A stretch of DNA of 15,761 nucleotides from Hyphomicrobiaceae bacterium UBA2767 (GTDB lineage Bacteria > Pseudomonadota > Alphaproteobacteria > Rhizobiales > Methyloligellaceae), in the NCBI GenBank assembly GCA_002352635.1, contig DEIT01000041.1, forward strand, positions 12,957-28,717, read 5' to 3'. Both the position numbers and the translations under genes were made by a program. Within the stretch, counting starts at the first letter, position 1, and each line of letters opens with the position of its first letter. The notes below the pieces were generated by a model that was given only the letters and a program-made list of their open reading frames with translations, did not search any database and was not told the origin of the DNA. Positions 1 through 7,320 of the stretch are shown piece after piece.

Positions 1-287
1 GCGTGTTGGCCGAACCGGTACCCGGTCTCATCGTCGTCTTCATCACCGTGAACGTCATAGTGGAATGCCCAACTACCACCAGGCTTTCGGATCAGGTGAC
101 CCGCCTCGGCATCCTCGCCCGCCCAGAAGCGCAGCACACGGCATTGATCGCGGCGCTGGTGCCATTCCTCGGCATCGATGTGGCCGTTATCATCGAGCGG
201 TGCTGTGAATTCATATCCACGAACGGGGCTCCCGGAAGGGAAATCATGGTCACGGGCCAGTTCCAGCCTGACTTTATTTATCGTCAT
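1..287 (-). CDS. Small acidic conserved hypothetical protein (partial, C-terminus beyond window)
   Basis: The minus strand reads MTINKVRLELARD... from an ATG at 287, and 95 codons are visible before the window edge. A clear ribosome site (GGAGG, 293-297) lies 5 bases upstream and fixes the start. The visible part is soluble, has no signal peptide, and is rich in aromatic and acidic residues, including the run DEDDDE at residues 81-86 followed by GYRFG. It resembles short conserved proteins of unknown function that I recall from rhizobial genomes, but I cannot name a domain. It starts 26 bases after the stop of the universal stress protein on the same strand, so the two probably share a transcript and the FNR-box promoter at 1221-1234. 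Function unknown. The plus-strand open frame over the same bases is judged a shadow because it lacks a ribosome site and family resemblance. Confidence 0.75.
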   Translation of the reverse strand, partial: MTINKVRLELARDHDFPSGSPVRGYEFTAPLDDNGHIDAEEWHQRRDQCRVLRFWAGEDAEAGHLIRKPGGSWAFHYDVHGDEDDDETGYRFGQH

Positions 288-313
288 AGTCGCCTCCGAT
301 CGCGATGACGTTC

Positions 314-1153
314 CTAGTGAGACATGAGCACGGGAACGATCATGTTTTTCAGGATTTGTTGGGTTGCACCCCCGAACAGACGCTCGCGCAGTCGCGAATG
401 TCCGTAGCACCCCATCACCAGCAGATCGCCATCCTGTTCGGAGGTGAATTGGCGAAGCGCGTCACCAGCCGACGCGTCGCCCCGTTCCAGAGTCACGACC
501 TCGGCGTTCACTCCGTGTCGGGAAAGCACGCTGGCTATTTCTCCGCCACCGGACTGAACCGCGTTTTTGATGTCATCCGACTTTCCAACCGTAACGAGGC
601 AGACGACCTTGGCTCGCTTTAGCAAGGGCAATGCGTCGAATACCGCACGTGCCGCTTCCCGTGTGCCATCCCAGCCAACAACAACTTTGCCTGACAGGTC
701 TCCGAACGAGCCCTCTTTGGGTATGATGAGAACCGGCCGGCCCGAATTCATTATGATATCCGCTGCCAGCTCTCCGACACGTTGCTCGCTGTCGGTCTGG
801 CCCATTATTACAAGGTCGGCGCACCGCGTCTGCTCAAGGATCGAGCCAAGCAGGTCTATTCCGGAGGACTTTTCCTCCTGGTCACGCCACTCGGTCTGCG
901 CATCTGTGTCTTTCGCTATCTTGGAGAACTCCGCCTTGATGGCCTTGGCGTCCTCACGCATTATTTCGCCATACTGGACAATGATTTCCGATGGCACTTG
1001 CGCAGCAATAGTTCCTGCGAGCGGCACGCCGGCAAAAACGTGGGTGCCGGTGAGATGCGCTCCGAATGCCTCCGCGAGCGGCAACGCCGTACTCATGATC
1101 TGCGATACGCTATCGGGCCGTGCTATATATGCGACAATTGTCTTGTAGGACAT
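314..1153 (-). CDS. Universal stress protein, tandem UspA domains
   Basis: 279-residue cytoplasmic protein with two UspA-like domains, roughly residues 1-147 and 154-279. Each begins with the family's first beta strand (KTIVAYIARPDS at 4-15; KVVVGWDGTREAA at 156-168). The second domain carries the nucleotide-loop pattern G248-x2-G251-x9-G261 followed by G262 and T264, close to the ATP-binding consensus G-x2-G-x9-G-S/T. The first domain has a degenerate version (MGQTDSEQRVGEL, 117-129), so probably only the C-terminal domain binds ATP. The start at 1153 is chosen over an in-frame upstream ATG (1183) because GTGAGGA precedes it at normal spacing and the family N-terminus begins there. Tandem Usp proteins are commonly induced by hypoxia or starvation and by Fnr-type regulators. 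The perfect FNR box 67 bases upstream fits that. It heads a likely operon with the small acidic gene. Confidence 0.92.
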   Translation of the reverse strand: MSYKTIVAYIARPDSVSQIMSTALPLAEAFGAHLTGTHVFAGVPLAGTIAAQVPSEIIVQYGEIMREDAKAIKAEFSKIAKDTDAQTEWRDQEEKSSGIDLLGSILEQTRCADLVIMGQTDSEQRVGELAADIIMNSGRPVLIIPKEGSFGDLSGKVVVGWDGTREAARAVFDALPLLKRAKVVCLVTVGKSDDIKNAVQSGGGEIASVLSRHGVNAEVVTLERGDASAGDALRQFTSEQDGDLLVMGCYGHSRLRERLFGGATQQILKNMIVPVLMSH

Positions 1154-1192
1154 TGAGATCCTCACACAATTAAGATCGTCCAATTCAGCACG

Positions 1193-1198
1193 AAGCTA
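1193..1198 (-). promoter_or_regulatory. Candidate -10 element for the universal stress protein gene
   Basis: If the FNR box at 1221-1234 acts as a class II activator site (centre at -41.5), transcription of the stress gene would begin near 1186 and the -10 hexamer would fall here. The minus-strand hexamer is TAGCTT, which keeps the TA....T positions of TATAAT. The position was predicted from the box and then inspected, so it supports the box only modestly. Confidence 0.35.
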
Positions 1199-1220
1199 TT
1201 CGCAGTGGCTGGCACCGGCC

Positions 1221-1234
1221 TTGATCTCCATCAA
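1221..1234. promoter_or_regulatory. FNR/FixK box (anaerobox), perfect palindrome, between divergent units
   Basis: The sequence is TTGATctccATCAA, a full match to the FNR consensus TTGAT-N4-ATCAA. It lies 67 bases upstream of the universal stress protein start (1153, minus) and 76 bases upstream of the permease start (1311, plus). A -41.5 placement is geometrically possible for both. The stress-gene side has TAGCTT at the expected -10 position, and the permease side has TATTGC at 1257-1262. The cognate regulator is probably the Fnr-type protein encoded at 5997-6719. Activation of one or both sides is inference. Confidence 0.8.
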
Positions 1235-1310
1235 CCTGATCCGCGTCGTTGAGGACTATTGCTGGGTTGCATAGGTGCTCGGAGGAAACTCCAGAGAGGT
1301 CGGCAGCACG

Positions 1311-2549
1311 ATGAACAATGCGGTTCGCACGCATGGCAAGGAACCGGAACTGAGGCGCGCCCTTTCGCTTCCTCTTGTTGTCCTCTATGGCCTCGGCGTG
1401 ACCATCGGCGCAGGCATCTACGTGCTGATCGGGGCGACTGCCGGACGGGCAGGTGTTTATGCGCCGATTTCATTCCTTATCGCTGCCCTGGCAATGGCAC
1501 CCACTGCCGCATCCTTTGCCGAACTCTCTTCGCGTATGCCCGTAAGTGCGGGTGAGGCGGCTTATGTGCGCCACGCATTCCGTTCGCATGTCCTGGCATT
1601 GATCGTCGGATTGCTGGTGGTTACCGCAGGAGTGGTCTCCGCGGCCGCGGTCGCAATTGGTGCTGCGGGTTACATCCGCGTATTCGTGGATGTGCCTGAG
1701 CTTGTCATCGTTGCCCTGGTTACCCTGTTGATGGGTCTTGCCGCGGGCTGGGGAATTGTCGAATCCGTTTCCATCGCCGCAGTGCTCACTCTCATCGAGG
1801 TTGGTGGATTGCTGATGATCATTGTCGCTGGGTTGATGCACGATCCCGGGATCGTCGCGCGTGCAGTCGATGTCGTGCCTGTGACGCTTGAACCAGCAGT
1901 TTGGGCAGGGGTCTTTTCCGCCGGACTGCTCGCATTTTTTGCGTTTATCGGTTTTGAGGATCTGGTCAACATTGCGGAGGAAGCCAAGGATCCGCTCAGG
2001 ACCCTTCCGCGTGCCATATTTCTCACATTGGTAATTTCCACGCTGTTCTACGTCGCGGTTGCGTCGGTTGCGGTATTGTCGGTGCCGATAGACGGGCTGG
2101 CGACGTCAAATGCACCGCTCGGATTCGTCTATGAGCAGGTGACCGGCGGATCGCCACTCGTCATCAGCGCCATCGCCATCGTCGCCACACTGAACGGCAT
2201 CATCGTGCAGATGATCATGGCGTCGCGCGTACTCTACGGCCTTGCGTCACAGGGCGATCTTCCCGCAATCATCGGCCGGGTGAGCCCGACCACACGCACA
2301 CCGCTGGTCGCAACCGGTATTGTGGTTGCAGTCGTCCTATTACTCGGATTGGCCTTCCCCATCGAGTGGCTTGCGGAGATGACCTCCCGGGTCACCTTGA
2401 CCGTTTTCTCGCTGATGAATGTTGCATTGCTGATCCTCAAGTTTCGCGGCGAAGCGCCGCCGTCTGGCAGCTTCACCGTGCGGGCTTGGGTGCCTGCGGT
2501 CGGGCTTGTTGCGAGTCTCATTTTGCTGGCGCATGATGCCCTGCTGTGA
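1311..2549 (+). CDS. APC-family amino acid/polyamine permease
   Basis: 412-residue integral inner-membrane protein of the amino acid-polyamine-organocation superfamily. The broken first helix carries the glycine-rich motif GLGVTIGAGIY (27-37). Helix 6 has the FAFIGFEDLVNIAEE signature (210-224), followed by the cytoplasmic KDPLRTLPRAI loop (226-236). About eleven hydrophobic segments are visible: 18-41, 51-72, 94-121, 130-148, 150-175, 197-217, 235-258, 281-305, 331-349, 358-377 and 393-411. The C-terminus is a little short for a 12-helix member. The substrate cannot be read from sequence; an amino acid or amine taken up with a cation is the family norm. The ATG at 1311 is preferred (GAGAGG 10 bases upstream); an in-frame GTG at 1275 would add 12 residues. 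The RND exporter follows after 60 bases on the same strand, probably in one transcript. Confidence 0.88.
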   Translation: MNNAVRTHGKEPELRRALSLPLVVLYGLGVTIGAGIYVLIGATAGRAGVYAPISFLIAALAMAPTAASFAELSSRMPVSAGEAAYVRHAFRSHVLALIVGLLVVTAGVVSAAAVAIGAAGYIRVFVDVPELVIVALVTLLMGLAAGWGIVESVSIAAVLTLIEVGGLLMIIVAGLMHDPGIVARAVDVVPVTLEPAVWAGVFSAGLLAFFAFIGFEDLVNIAEEAKDPLRTLPRAIFLTLVISTLFYVAVASVAVLSVPIDGLATSNAPLGFVYEQVTGGSPLVISAIAIVATLNGIIVQMIMASRVLYGLASQGDLPAIIGRVSPTTRTPLVATGIVVAVVLLLGLAFPIEWLAEMTSRVTLTVFSLMNVALLILKFRGEAPPSGSFTVRAWVPAVGLVASLILLAHDALL

Positions 2550-2609
2550 TCGAATCGCCTTCCAGCCATTCATCGGAACCTGGAATAACAACGGCGCGGG
2601 AATGTTGAG

Positions 2610-4970
2610 ATGAGCGAACAGGCTGGCACCCGCCAAAAGGGCGTGCGCATCGAGCACCGCAGGTTCTGGTTCAGCTTTGGAGTGGAACGGCTGGGACTGG
2701 TTCCTCTCAAGGCACCTGTCCTGGCCGCTATCCTCATGGTTCTGGTTTCCATTGCTGCGATCCCCGGCATGCTCTCCATGTCGGTTGATGATTCCCTGAG
2801 CGAACTGTTTCGAACAAATACCGAAGAGTTCCGGCGTTACGAGGAAATCTCCACTCGGTTTCCGTCAAGCGAGTTCGATGTCCTGGTGGTCATTGAGAAT
2901 GACGAGTTGCTGACCCCGGAAAATCTGGACGCAATGCGCAACGTCATCCTCGACCTTCAGTTGATACCCGGGCTGAACGGGCTCATTTCCATGTTTTCGG
3001 TACGTCAGGTGCCGGACGAGACGGGGTTTGCTGGATCGCTTTTCCCCGCGGAACTTCCCACAGGTGACGCGTTTGACGCACTCATGAAGCAAGTGCGCTC
3101 GAATGAAATCATTCAGGGCAAGCTGCTTTCAGAGGACGGTACTCTGGCGCTGGTTGTTCTTTCCCTGGACAAGACGAAGGTCCTCGATATCGGGTTGGAC
3201 AAGACGATCGCAGAGATCGAGCAGGTCGTCGCCGAGGCGCTAGAAACCACAAATCTGAGGGCGCAGCTCGCAGGCGCCCCTGTTATGCAGCTTGAGATAC
3301 GCAATGCGGTCCAACGCGACCGGCTTCTTTATAACGGCCTCGGGTTTCTGATTGGAGCGATTATTGCCTACATCTTTTTTGGCAGTTTCACTCACATGCT
3401 CATAGCTGTCGCCGGCCCTGCTGCAGGTGTTCTGTGGTCGTTGGGCGCCATCGGCTATCTCGGATTCAAGTTGAACCTGTTTGTGAACGTCATTACGCCG
3501 CTCATCATCGTCAACGGTTTCTCCGATTCGATGCATCTGGTGTTCAACATTCGGCGTGAAATCATGAACGGTGCGGGCCGGCTTGAGGCGGCAAAGCGCG
3601 CTGTGATTGCTGTTGCGCCGGCATGTTTTCTCACAGCCCTTACAGCGGCAATAGCGCTTGGCTCGTTTATCTTCGCCAAGTCGGCGCTCATTCGCACCTT
3701 CGGCGGTGCATCAACCCTTGCCGTCATCGTTGCCTACATTGCCGTGGTGATGGTGGTCCCGACGCTCGCGGCAATATTGCTGCCACGGGAAACGGCGACC
3801 AAAAAAGAGGACGGCAAATCAGATGCGCCAATGCAATTCCTGGCGCGTGTGTCCGAGGCCATGTTCCGCCATCTCGGCAAATATCCCGCGCCTTACGTTG
3901 TCGCCGGCATCGTGCTTGTGGGGCTGATGGGGGCAGCCTACGCCAATCTGCAGCCCCACTACCGTCTGGCCGATCAGGTGCCTGACCAGGAGCAAGCGCT
4001 TCTTGCAAACAGCCGGCTGGATGAAAAACTCACCGGCGCCAGTCCGGTGCATGTCATGGTTGAGTGGGATGATGATCGCTCAATCTATGACCAGAGCGTG
4101 CTGGACGTCATTGCCGCGGTCGACAAGGTCGTCGGCAAGCAGGCCGGCGTCGGCAATGTCTGGTCGGTTGAAACCCTGAGGCAATGGCTGAAGAAAGCCG
4201 GTGATCCAAGCGTTGAAACGCTAAAGAAGTATATCGACCTGCTTCCAGAACATCTGGTGCGCCGGTTTATTGCCGTTGATGGAAAGGCGATCGTCGTCTC
4301 GGGCCGGCTTCCGGATGTGGATGCGAGCGAAATCCTGCCCGTCGTGGATCAGCTCGACAAGGCGCTGGAACCGGTTCGAAAAGCCCATCCGGGTTTTGAG
4401 CTTTTCGTGACCGGGTTGCCCGCAATTGCGGCGCGCAACAGCGCCCAGATGATTTGGGAACTCAATATTGGGTTGGTCAGCGATATCATCGTGGTCGTGG
4501 CATTCCTGGGACTTGCATTCCGCTCTTTGTTTGCAAGCATTGTTAGTATCCTGCCGAGCCTGCTCCCTATTGTCGGCACCGGTGCGCTGCTTTGGGCAAC
4601 TGGCGACGGGCTGCATTTTGCCAGCATGATCGCTTTGACAGTTGCGTTTGGCCTTGCCCTGGACAGTACGATCCACTTTCTCAACCGCTATTCGATTGAG
4701 GAGACGGATGACAAGGGGACCGTGCGCCCGACCCGCGATGCACTTGCGCGCACGGCAAGGATCATCGGGCCGGTGCTGATCCTGACAACAATGGTGCTGG
4801 CGCTGGGCCTCGGCGTTACGATCTTCTCTGATCTTCCTTCGCTCAGGGTGTTTGGCCAGTTGAGCGGTGCGACCCTTTTTGCTGCGCTCCTGGCACAACT
4901 GGTTGTTCTGCCGGCATCCATTGCGCTCTTCAGGCGCTACTGGCCGGCGCCCCAACGCAAAGGTGGATAG
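2610..4970 (+). CDS. RND-superfamily exporter (MMPL/HAE-3 type permease)
   Basis: 786-residue inner-membrane protein with the classic RND duplication. Helix 1 is at 36-57, followed by a large periplasmic loop (about 58-240), helices 2-6 (242-391), helix 7 (427-445), a second loop (446-615) and helices 8-12 (617-775). Each half carries the same motif in its fourth helix: GFSDSMHLVFN (303-313) and GLALDSTIHFLNRY (681-694). The aspartates D306 and D685 are in the positions that relay protons in this superfamily. The size and lack of extra loops fit the COG1033/HAE-3 group of predicted exporters, whose cargoes include lipids, hopanoids and other hydrophobic compounds. Cargo here is unknown. No membrane-fusion or outer-membrane partner is encoded nearby. 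It is likely co-transcribed with the upstream permease, and it converges on the cytochrome c gene at 4983 with a 12-base gap. Confidence 0.9.
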   Translation: MSEQAGTRQKGVRIEHRRFWFSFGVERLGLVPLKAPVLAAILMVLVSIAAIPGMLSMSVDDSLSELFRTNTEEFRRYEEISTRFPSSEFDVLVVIENDELLTPENLDAMRNVILDLQLIPGLNGLISMFSVRQVPDETGFAGSLFPAELPTGDAFDALMKQVRSNEIIQGKLLSEDGTLALVVLSLDKTKVLDIGLDKTIAEIEQVVAEALETTNLRAQLAGAPVMQLEIRNAVQRDRLLYNGLGFLIGAIIAYIFFGSFTHMLIAVAGPAAGVLWSLGAIGYLGFKLNLFVNVITPLIIVNGFSDSMHLVFNIRREIMNGAGRLEAAKRAVIAVAPACFLTALTAAIALGSFIFAKSALIRTFGGASTLAVIVAYIAVVMVVPTLAAILLPRETATKKEDGKSDAPMQFLARVSEAMFRHLGKYPAPYVVAGIVLVGLMGAAYANLQPHYRLADQVPDQEQALLANSRLDEKLTGASPVHVMVEWDDDRSIYDQSVLDVIAAVDKVVGKQAGVGNVWSVETLRQWLKKAGDPSVETLKKYIDLLPEHLVRRFIAVDGKAIVVSGRLPDVDASEILPVVDQLDKALEPVRKAHPGFELFVTGLPAIAARNSAQMIWELNIGLVSDIIVVVAFLGLAFRSLFASIVSILPSLLPIVGTGALLWATGDGLHFASMIALTVAFGLALDSTIHFLNRYSIEETDDKGTVRPTRDALARTARIIGPVLILTTMVLALGLGVTIFSDLPSLRVFGQLSGATLFAALLAQLVVLPASIALFRRYWPAPQRKGG

Positions 4971-4982
4971 AAATTGCGCGCT

Positions 4983-5306
4983 CTATTGCTTCAGGCTGCG
5001 GATATACGCAACGAGATCGGTGATTTCATTCCGCGTCAGGTTGAAATTCGGCATGAGAGGATGCGGGTCGAGCAGAAAGAACGACAGGCGGTTTAGCTCT
5101 TCATCCGGCCGTTTGGCGATAGACCCGAATGGTGGTGCTTTTGCACTGGCATGGGTCTGATCCTGTGAGACGAGATGGCAGGAAGAGCACCATTTTTCAG
5201 CCAGCACCTTGCCACTCGCTGCTTCATTGAGAGCGCTTGCGGTGTCCACAGTGACAGCAAACGCAATGGCCCAGCACATGATCGCTACAGATGATTTCCA
5301 ACTCAT
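4983..5306 (-). CDS. Small periplasmic class I cytochrome c
   Basis: 107-residue precursor. A hydrophobic signal peptide (residues 4-25, likely cut after TASA) directs export. The mature protein has one covalent heme site, C40-S-S-C43-H44, and a probable distal ligand M85 in PLMPNFNLT (83-91), ahead of a C-terminal helix ending DLVAYIRSLK (97-106). This is the minimal class I fold of roughly 80 mature residues, serving as an electron carrier or domain-like partner in the periplasm. The start at 5306 is chosen because the signal peptide begins there. GTG and TTG codons upstream (5324, 5333) are possible, and the ribosome site is weak. A perfect FNR box lies 71 bases upstream and is shared with the divergent hemerythrin gene. 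It is clearly paralogous to the cytochrome c at 9354-9671. Confidence 0.9.
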   Translation of the reverse strand: MSWKSSVAIMCWAIAFAVTVDTASALNEAASGKVLAEKWCSSCHLVSQDQTHASAKAPPFGSIAKRPDEELNRLSFFLLDPHPLMPNFNLTRNEITDLVAYIRSLKQ

Positions 5307-5377
5307 TCCGGAATAAACCCCCACCGGTTGCAAAGCCCCATACTGAGGCAGTCTGGCGCGGAGGGTAACGTCTTTTA

Positions 5378-5391
5378 TTGACGCAGATCAA
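5378..5391. promoter_or_regulatory. FNR/FixK box between cytochrome c and hemerythrin genes
   Basis: TTGACgcagATCAA matches the Anr/FixK/FNR consensus TTGAY-N4-ATCAA. It lies 71 bases upstream of the cytochrome c start (5306, minus) and 60 bases upstream of the hemerythrin start (5452, plus). With the box at -41.5 the cytochrome side would have CAGACT as its -10 (minus, 5350-5355). The hemerythrin side has no good hexamer at the predicted place, so cytochrome control is slightly better supported. Binding by the nearby Fnr-type regulator is inference. Confidence 0.78.
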
Positions 5392-5451
5392 TGAGAGCTG
5401 AGGGCGACTATGCGAGGTGTTGTTCTCAATTGAAATTGGATCGTCCGTTTT

Positions 5452-5982
5452 ATGATGAAGGAAGGCAGCCAACAGGATTTTTCGCCCGATGGACTGCTCA
5501 CCCAGATCGAGAGGGAGCATCTGGCCGAGCGAAGTCTCTGCGATGTCCTTGAGTTGATCGCAGATGATTTGCTGGGTCCACTTGATTTGACGCTAACAAG
5601 GAGAAGCGTCACCGGGCTCAGGCGTTGCGTGAAGCGGCATCGGATTCTTGAAGAAGGTTACTTCTACCCGGTGCTGACCAACCGACTCCGCCGGGGTGAA
5701 CTGGACGCAGACCTGCTGGAGCAAATCAGGGGCGAACACGCATCCGATCAAAGCCTTGCCTATGACACCGCCGATCAGCTTGAGCGGGCCCTTGCTCGTG
5801 GCCGGGCGGAAAACCCGGAAATGCTGGGATATATGCTGCACGGGTTTTTTGAGTGCCGCCGCCGTCATATAGCCTGGGAGGATGCCGTCGTTCTGCCCTT
5901 GGCAAAGTCGCGGTTCTCACCGGAGGATTACCGCGCGTTTTCAGTTGAGGAATTTGAGCAAACGCTTGGTTTGGAGCGGTAA
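5452..5982 (+). CDS. Hemerythrin-like (HHE domain) protein
   Basis: 176-residue soluble, mostly helical protein with no signal peptide. The expected di-iron ligand set of an HHE four-helix bundle is visible in order: H23 (REHLAER), H63 with E67/E68 (KRHRILEEGYFYP), H96 (GEHASD) and H139-x3-E143 (RRHIAWED). Such proteins bind oxygen or nitric oxide at a non-heme di-iron centre, or act in iron and stress handling; the exact role here cannot be fixed. The start is either of two adjacent ATGs (5452 or 5455), and no strong ribosome site is seen. It diverges from a cytochrome c around an FNR box and converges with the Fnr-type regulator gene (14-base gap). This context supports a role at low oxygen or under nitrosative stress. 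Confidence 0.88.
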   Translation: MMKEGSQQDFSPDGLLTQIEREHLAERSLCDVLELIADDLLGPLDLTLTRRSVTGLRRCVKRHRILEEGYFYPVLTNRLRRGELDADLLEQIRGEHASDQSLAYDTADQLERALARGRAENPEMLGYMLHGFFECRRRHIAWEDAVVLPLAKSRFSPEDYRAFSVEEFEQTLGLER

Positions 5983-5996
5983 GAAAAACAAAGATG

Positions 5997-6719
5997 CTAG
6001 CTGCTGGCGAGCTGTTCAAGGGCCGCCAGGTCGGGAACAATGATCTCCCGATTGTCGACCAGCTCGATAATTCCCGCCTTCTTAAGATTTGTCATTTGCC
6101 GGCTCACTGTTTCCAGAGTGAGACCAAGATAGTCGCCGAGATCCGCTCGAGTCAGCGGCAACGAGAAGCGGGAAAAATTGATTTCGGGCGTATGCGCACA
6201 TCCGATGTTGGGCGCGCGTTGGGCAATCATCAGCAGCAAGCTTGCAACCCGTTCTTTCGCCGTCTTGCGTCCCAGGAGCAGCATCCATTCGCGTGCGCTG
6301 TCCAGCTCATCCAGCGTGTTCTCGAATAACCGATGCTCCAGACCGGGGTAACGCCGCAACATGACTTCGAAACCATCTTTGGGGAAGGCGCACAACTCGA
6401 CATCTGTCGCAGCTTCGGCAAAGTAAGGAGATTCTTTAGCGTAGATGCGCCCCATGAAATCCGGCGGGAACTGCAGGCCTACAATCTGCTGTCGTCCGTC
6501 CGCGAGCGTCTTGGTCAATTTCACGACACCGTTGAGGATATTAGCAAACACGATATCAGTGTCAGCAGCAATCACCTGTCCTGCCGGAATGCTGCGGTGG
6601 CGCGCAATATGATTGAAATCCTTGAGTTCAGCTTCGGACAACACCGAGCAAATCGCCTTGTGCCGAACCACACAGACATCGCACTTTGCAGGTACTTCAA
6701 ATGACATATCACTCGCCAT
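5997..6719 (-). CDS. fnrN: Fnr-type oxygen-sensing transcription regulator (FnrN-like, Crp/Fnr family)
   Basis: 240-residue cytoplasmic regulator. N-terminal cysteines C13-x2-C16-x7-C24 plus internal C110 correspond to the four ligands of the oxygen-labile [4Fe-4S] cluster of FNR. The Cx2Cx7C spacing is that of the alphaproteobacterial FnrN/FnrL/AadR group, not of enteric FNR (Cx2Cx5C). A cyclic-nucleotide-like beta roll (about 35-130), a dimer helix (about 135-170) and a C-terminal helix-turn-helix follow. The recognition helix reads E203-T-V-S206-R207, matching the FNR residues that read TTGAT half-sites. It should therefore dimerise without oxygen and activate promoters carrying boxes like those at 1221 and 5378. 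The start at 6719 is preferred over ATGs at 6707 and 6761; none has a strong ribosome site. The symbol is by family resemblance only. Confidence 0.9.
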   Translation of the reverse strand: MASDMSFEVPAKCDVCVVRHKAICSVLSEAELKDFNHIARHRSIPAGQVIAADTDIVFANILNGVVKLTKTLADGRQQIVGLQFPPDFMGRIYAKESPYFAEAATDVELCAFPKDGFEVMLRRYPGLEHRLFENTLDELDSAREWMLLLGRKTAKERVASLLLMIAQRAPNIGCAHTPEINFSRFSLPLTRADLGDYLGLTLETVSRQMTNLKKAGIIELVDNREIIVPDLAALEQLASS

Positions 6720-6756
6720 AACGCGGCTCGATCTCCGTTGCCCAAGCCAACAGTCT

Positions 6757-6771
6757 ATCATGTAAAATGAT
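6757..6771. promoter_or_regulatory. Short inverted repeat upstream of the Fnr-type regulator gene
   Basis: ATCATgtaaaATGAT is a perfect 5-base inverted repeat with a 5-base spacer, 37 bases upstream of the chosen start. It is not an FNR box because half-sites and spacing differ. It could be an operator or chance. No anaerobox is visible upstream of this gene, so FNR-type autoregulation is not supported by sequence. Confidence 0.2.
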
Positions 6772-6936
6772 CGACAGGGCTAGTCGCACGCTGTCCACCC
6801 CGTTTGATGCGTGGCGAACCCGGCAATGGCGCAAAACCGCGAGGGGATAGCTCATCAAATAGCCAGGATAAAGAGCGAAGCCAGCTTGCTGTACCGGGCT
6901 TAGGCACCCGGACGGTTCAACTGGAGCGAGCCCGGC

Positions 6937-7263
6937 TCAGTAGCAAACCCGCGCTTTCGCGTAGCAACGATGATGCGGCAACACATAATCGATATCCCAG
7001 GGCGCGCATGTGGTGCTGACCTTGCCGACCCGCACCTTCTTGATCCCCTTTTTTTCCTGCCACATTTCAATCGAGTACATCAGTTTCTTGGTCGCGGCTG
7101 TTTTCGCACCGCCATCCAGGTTGAACAAATCGGTGCCGTTGTGGCTTTCCCGGAATGTATAGCAGCGCGCTTGCGCCGGTGTTGCAATGGTGGCAATGCA
7201 CGCCAACACGATTGCTACTGCAAAACATTTTGAAATAACTGAGAAAACTCCTACTGAACACAT
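6937..7263 (-). CDS. Small secreted four-cysteine protein of unknown function
   Basis: 108-residue precursor with a signal peptide (hydrophobic core about 14-28, likely cleavage after PAQA at residue 32). The mature part has cysteines at 34, 86, 100 and 107, a basic stretch (KKGIKKVRVGK, 71-81) and no membrane segment, so it is probably a disulfide-bonded periplasmic or secreted protein. The C-terminal CYAKARVC has the same C-x6-C spacing as CRAEAQPC in the gene at 13647-14015, and the overall four-cysteine layout agrees. I do not recognise a named domain. The ATG at 7263 has a G-rich stretch (AACGGGG) about 10 bases upstream. It is transcribed away from the autotransporter, with an AT-rich promoter-like region between them. 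Confidence 0.75.
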   Translation of the reverse strand: MCSVGVFSVISKCFAVAIVLACIATIATPAQARCYTFRESHNGTDLFNLDGGAKTAATKKLMYSIEMWQEKKGIKKVRVGKVSTTCAPWDIDYVLPHHRCYAKARVCY

Positions 7264-7302
7264 GATTCTGGCCCCGTTCCCGCAAAATTTGACCGTGAGT
7301 TT

Positions 7303-7308
7303 ATTATA
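7303..7308 (-). promoter_or_regulatory. Candidate -10 element for the four-cysteine secreted protein gene
   Basis: The minus strand reads a perfect TATAAT here, about 40 bases upstream of the ATG at 7263, within the most AT-rich stretch of the area. No good -35 hexamer is found 16-18 bases further upstream, where a palindrome (7321-7336) lies instead. This would fit an activator- or repressor-controlled promoter. Confidence 0.3.
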
Positions 7309-7320
7309 ATTCGGGCGGAA

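Noticed and set aside
3..308. Plus-strand open frame of 101 codons at the left edge
   Set aside because: The opposite strand gives a protein with a strong ribosome site and a conserved-looking N-terminus; the plus frame is its shadow.
567..1148. Plus-strand open frame of 193 codons opposite the stress protein
   Set aside because: It is Ser/Thr/Ala-rich low-complexity translation typical of antisense frames in GC-rich genes, and the opposite strand has clear Usp motifs.
4221..4955. Minus-strand open frame of 244 codons opposite the RND exporter
   Set aside because: Arg/Gln/His-rich composition without domains; the exporter on the plus strand is continuous through helices 8-12.
6740..6752. 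Possible FNR box upstream of the regulator (ttgcccaagccaa)
   Set aside because: Only 13 bases and its half-sites do not match TTGAT/ATCAA.
7289..7310. Plus-strand promoter TTGACC...TATAAT for the autotransporter
   Set aside because: The spacer is only 10 bases, too short for a sigma-70-type promoter, and it lies more than 300 bases from the start.
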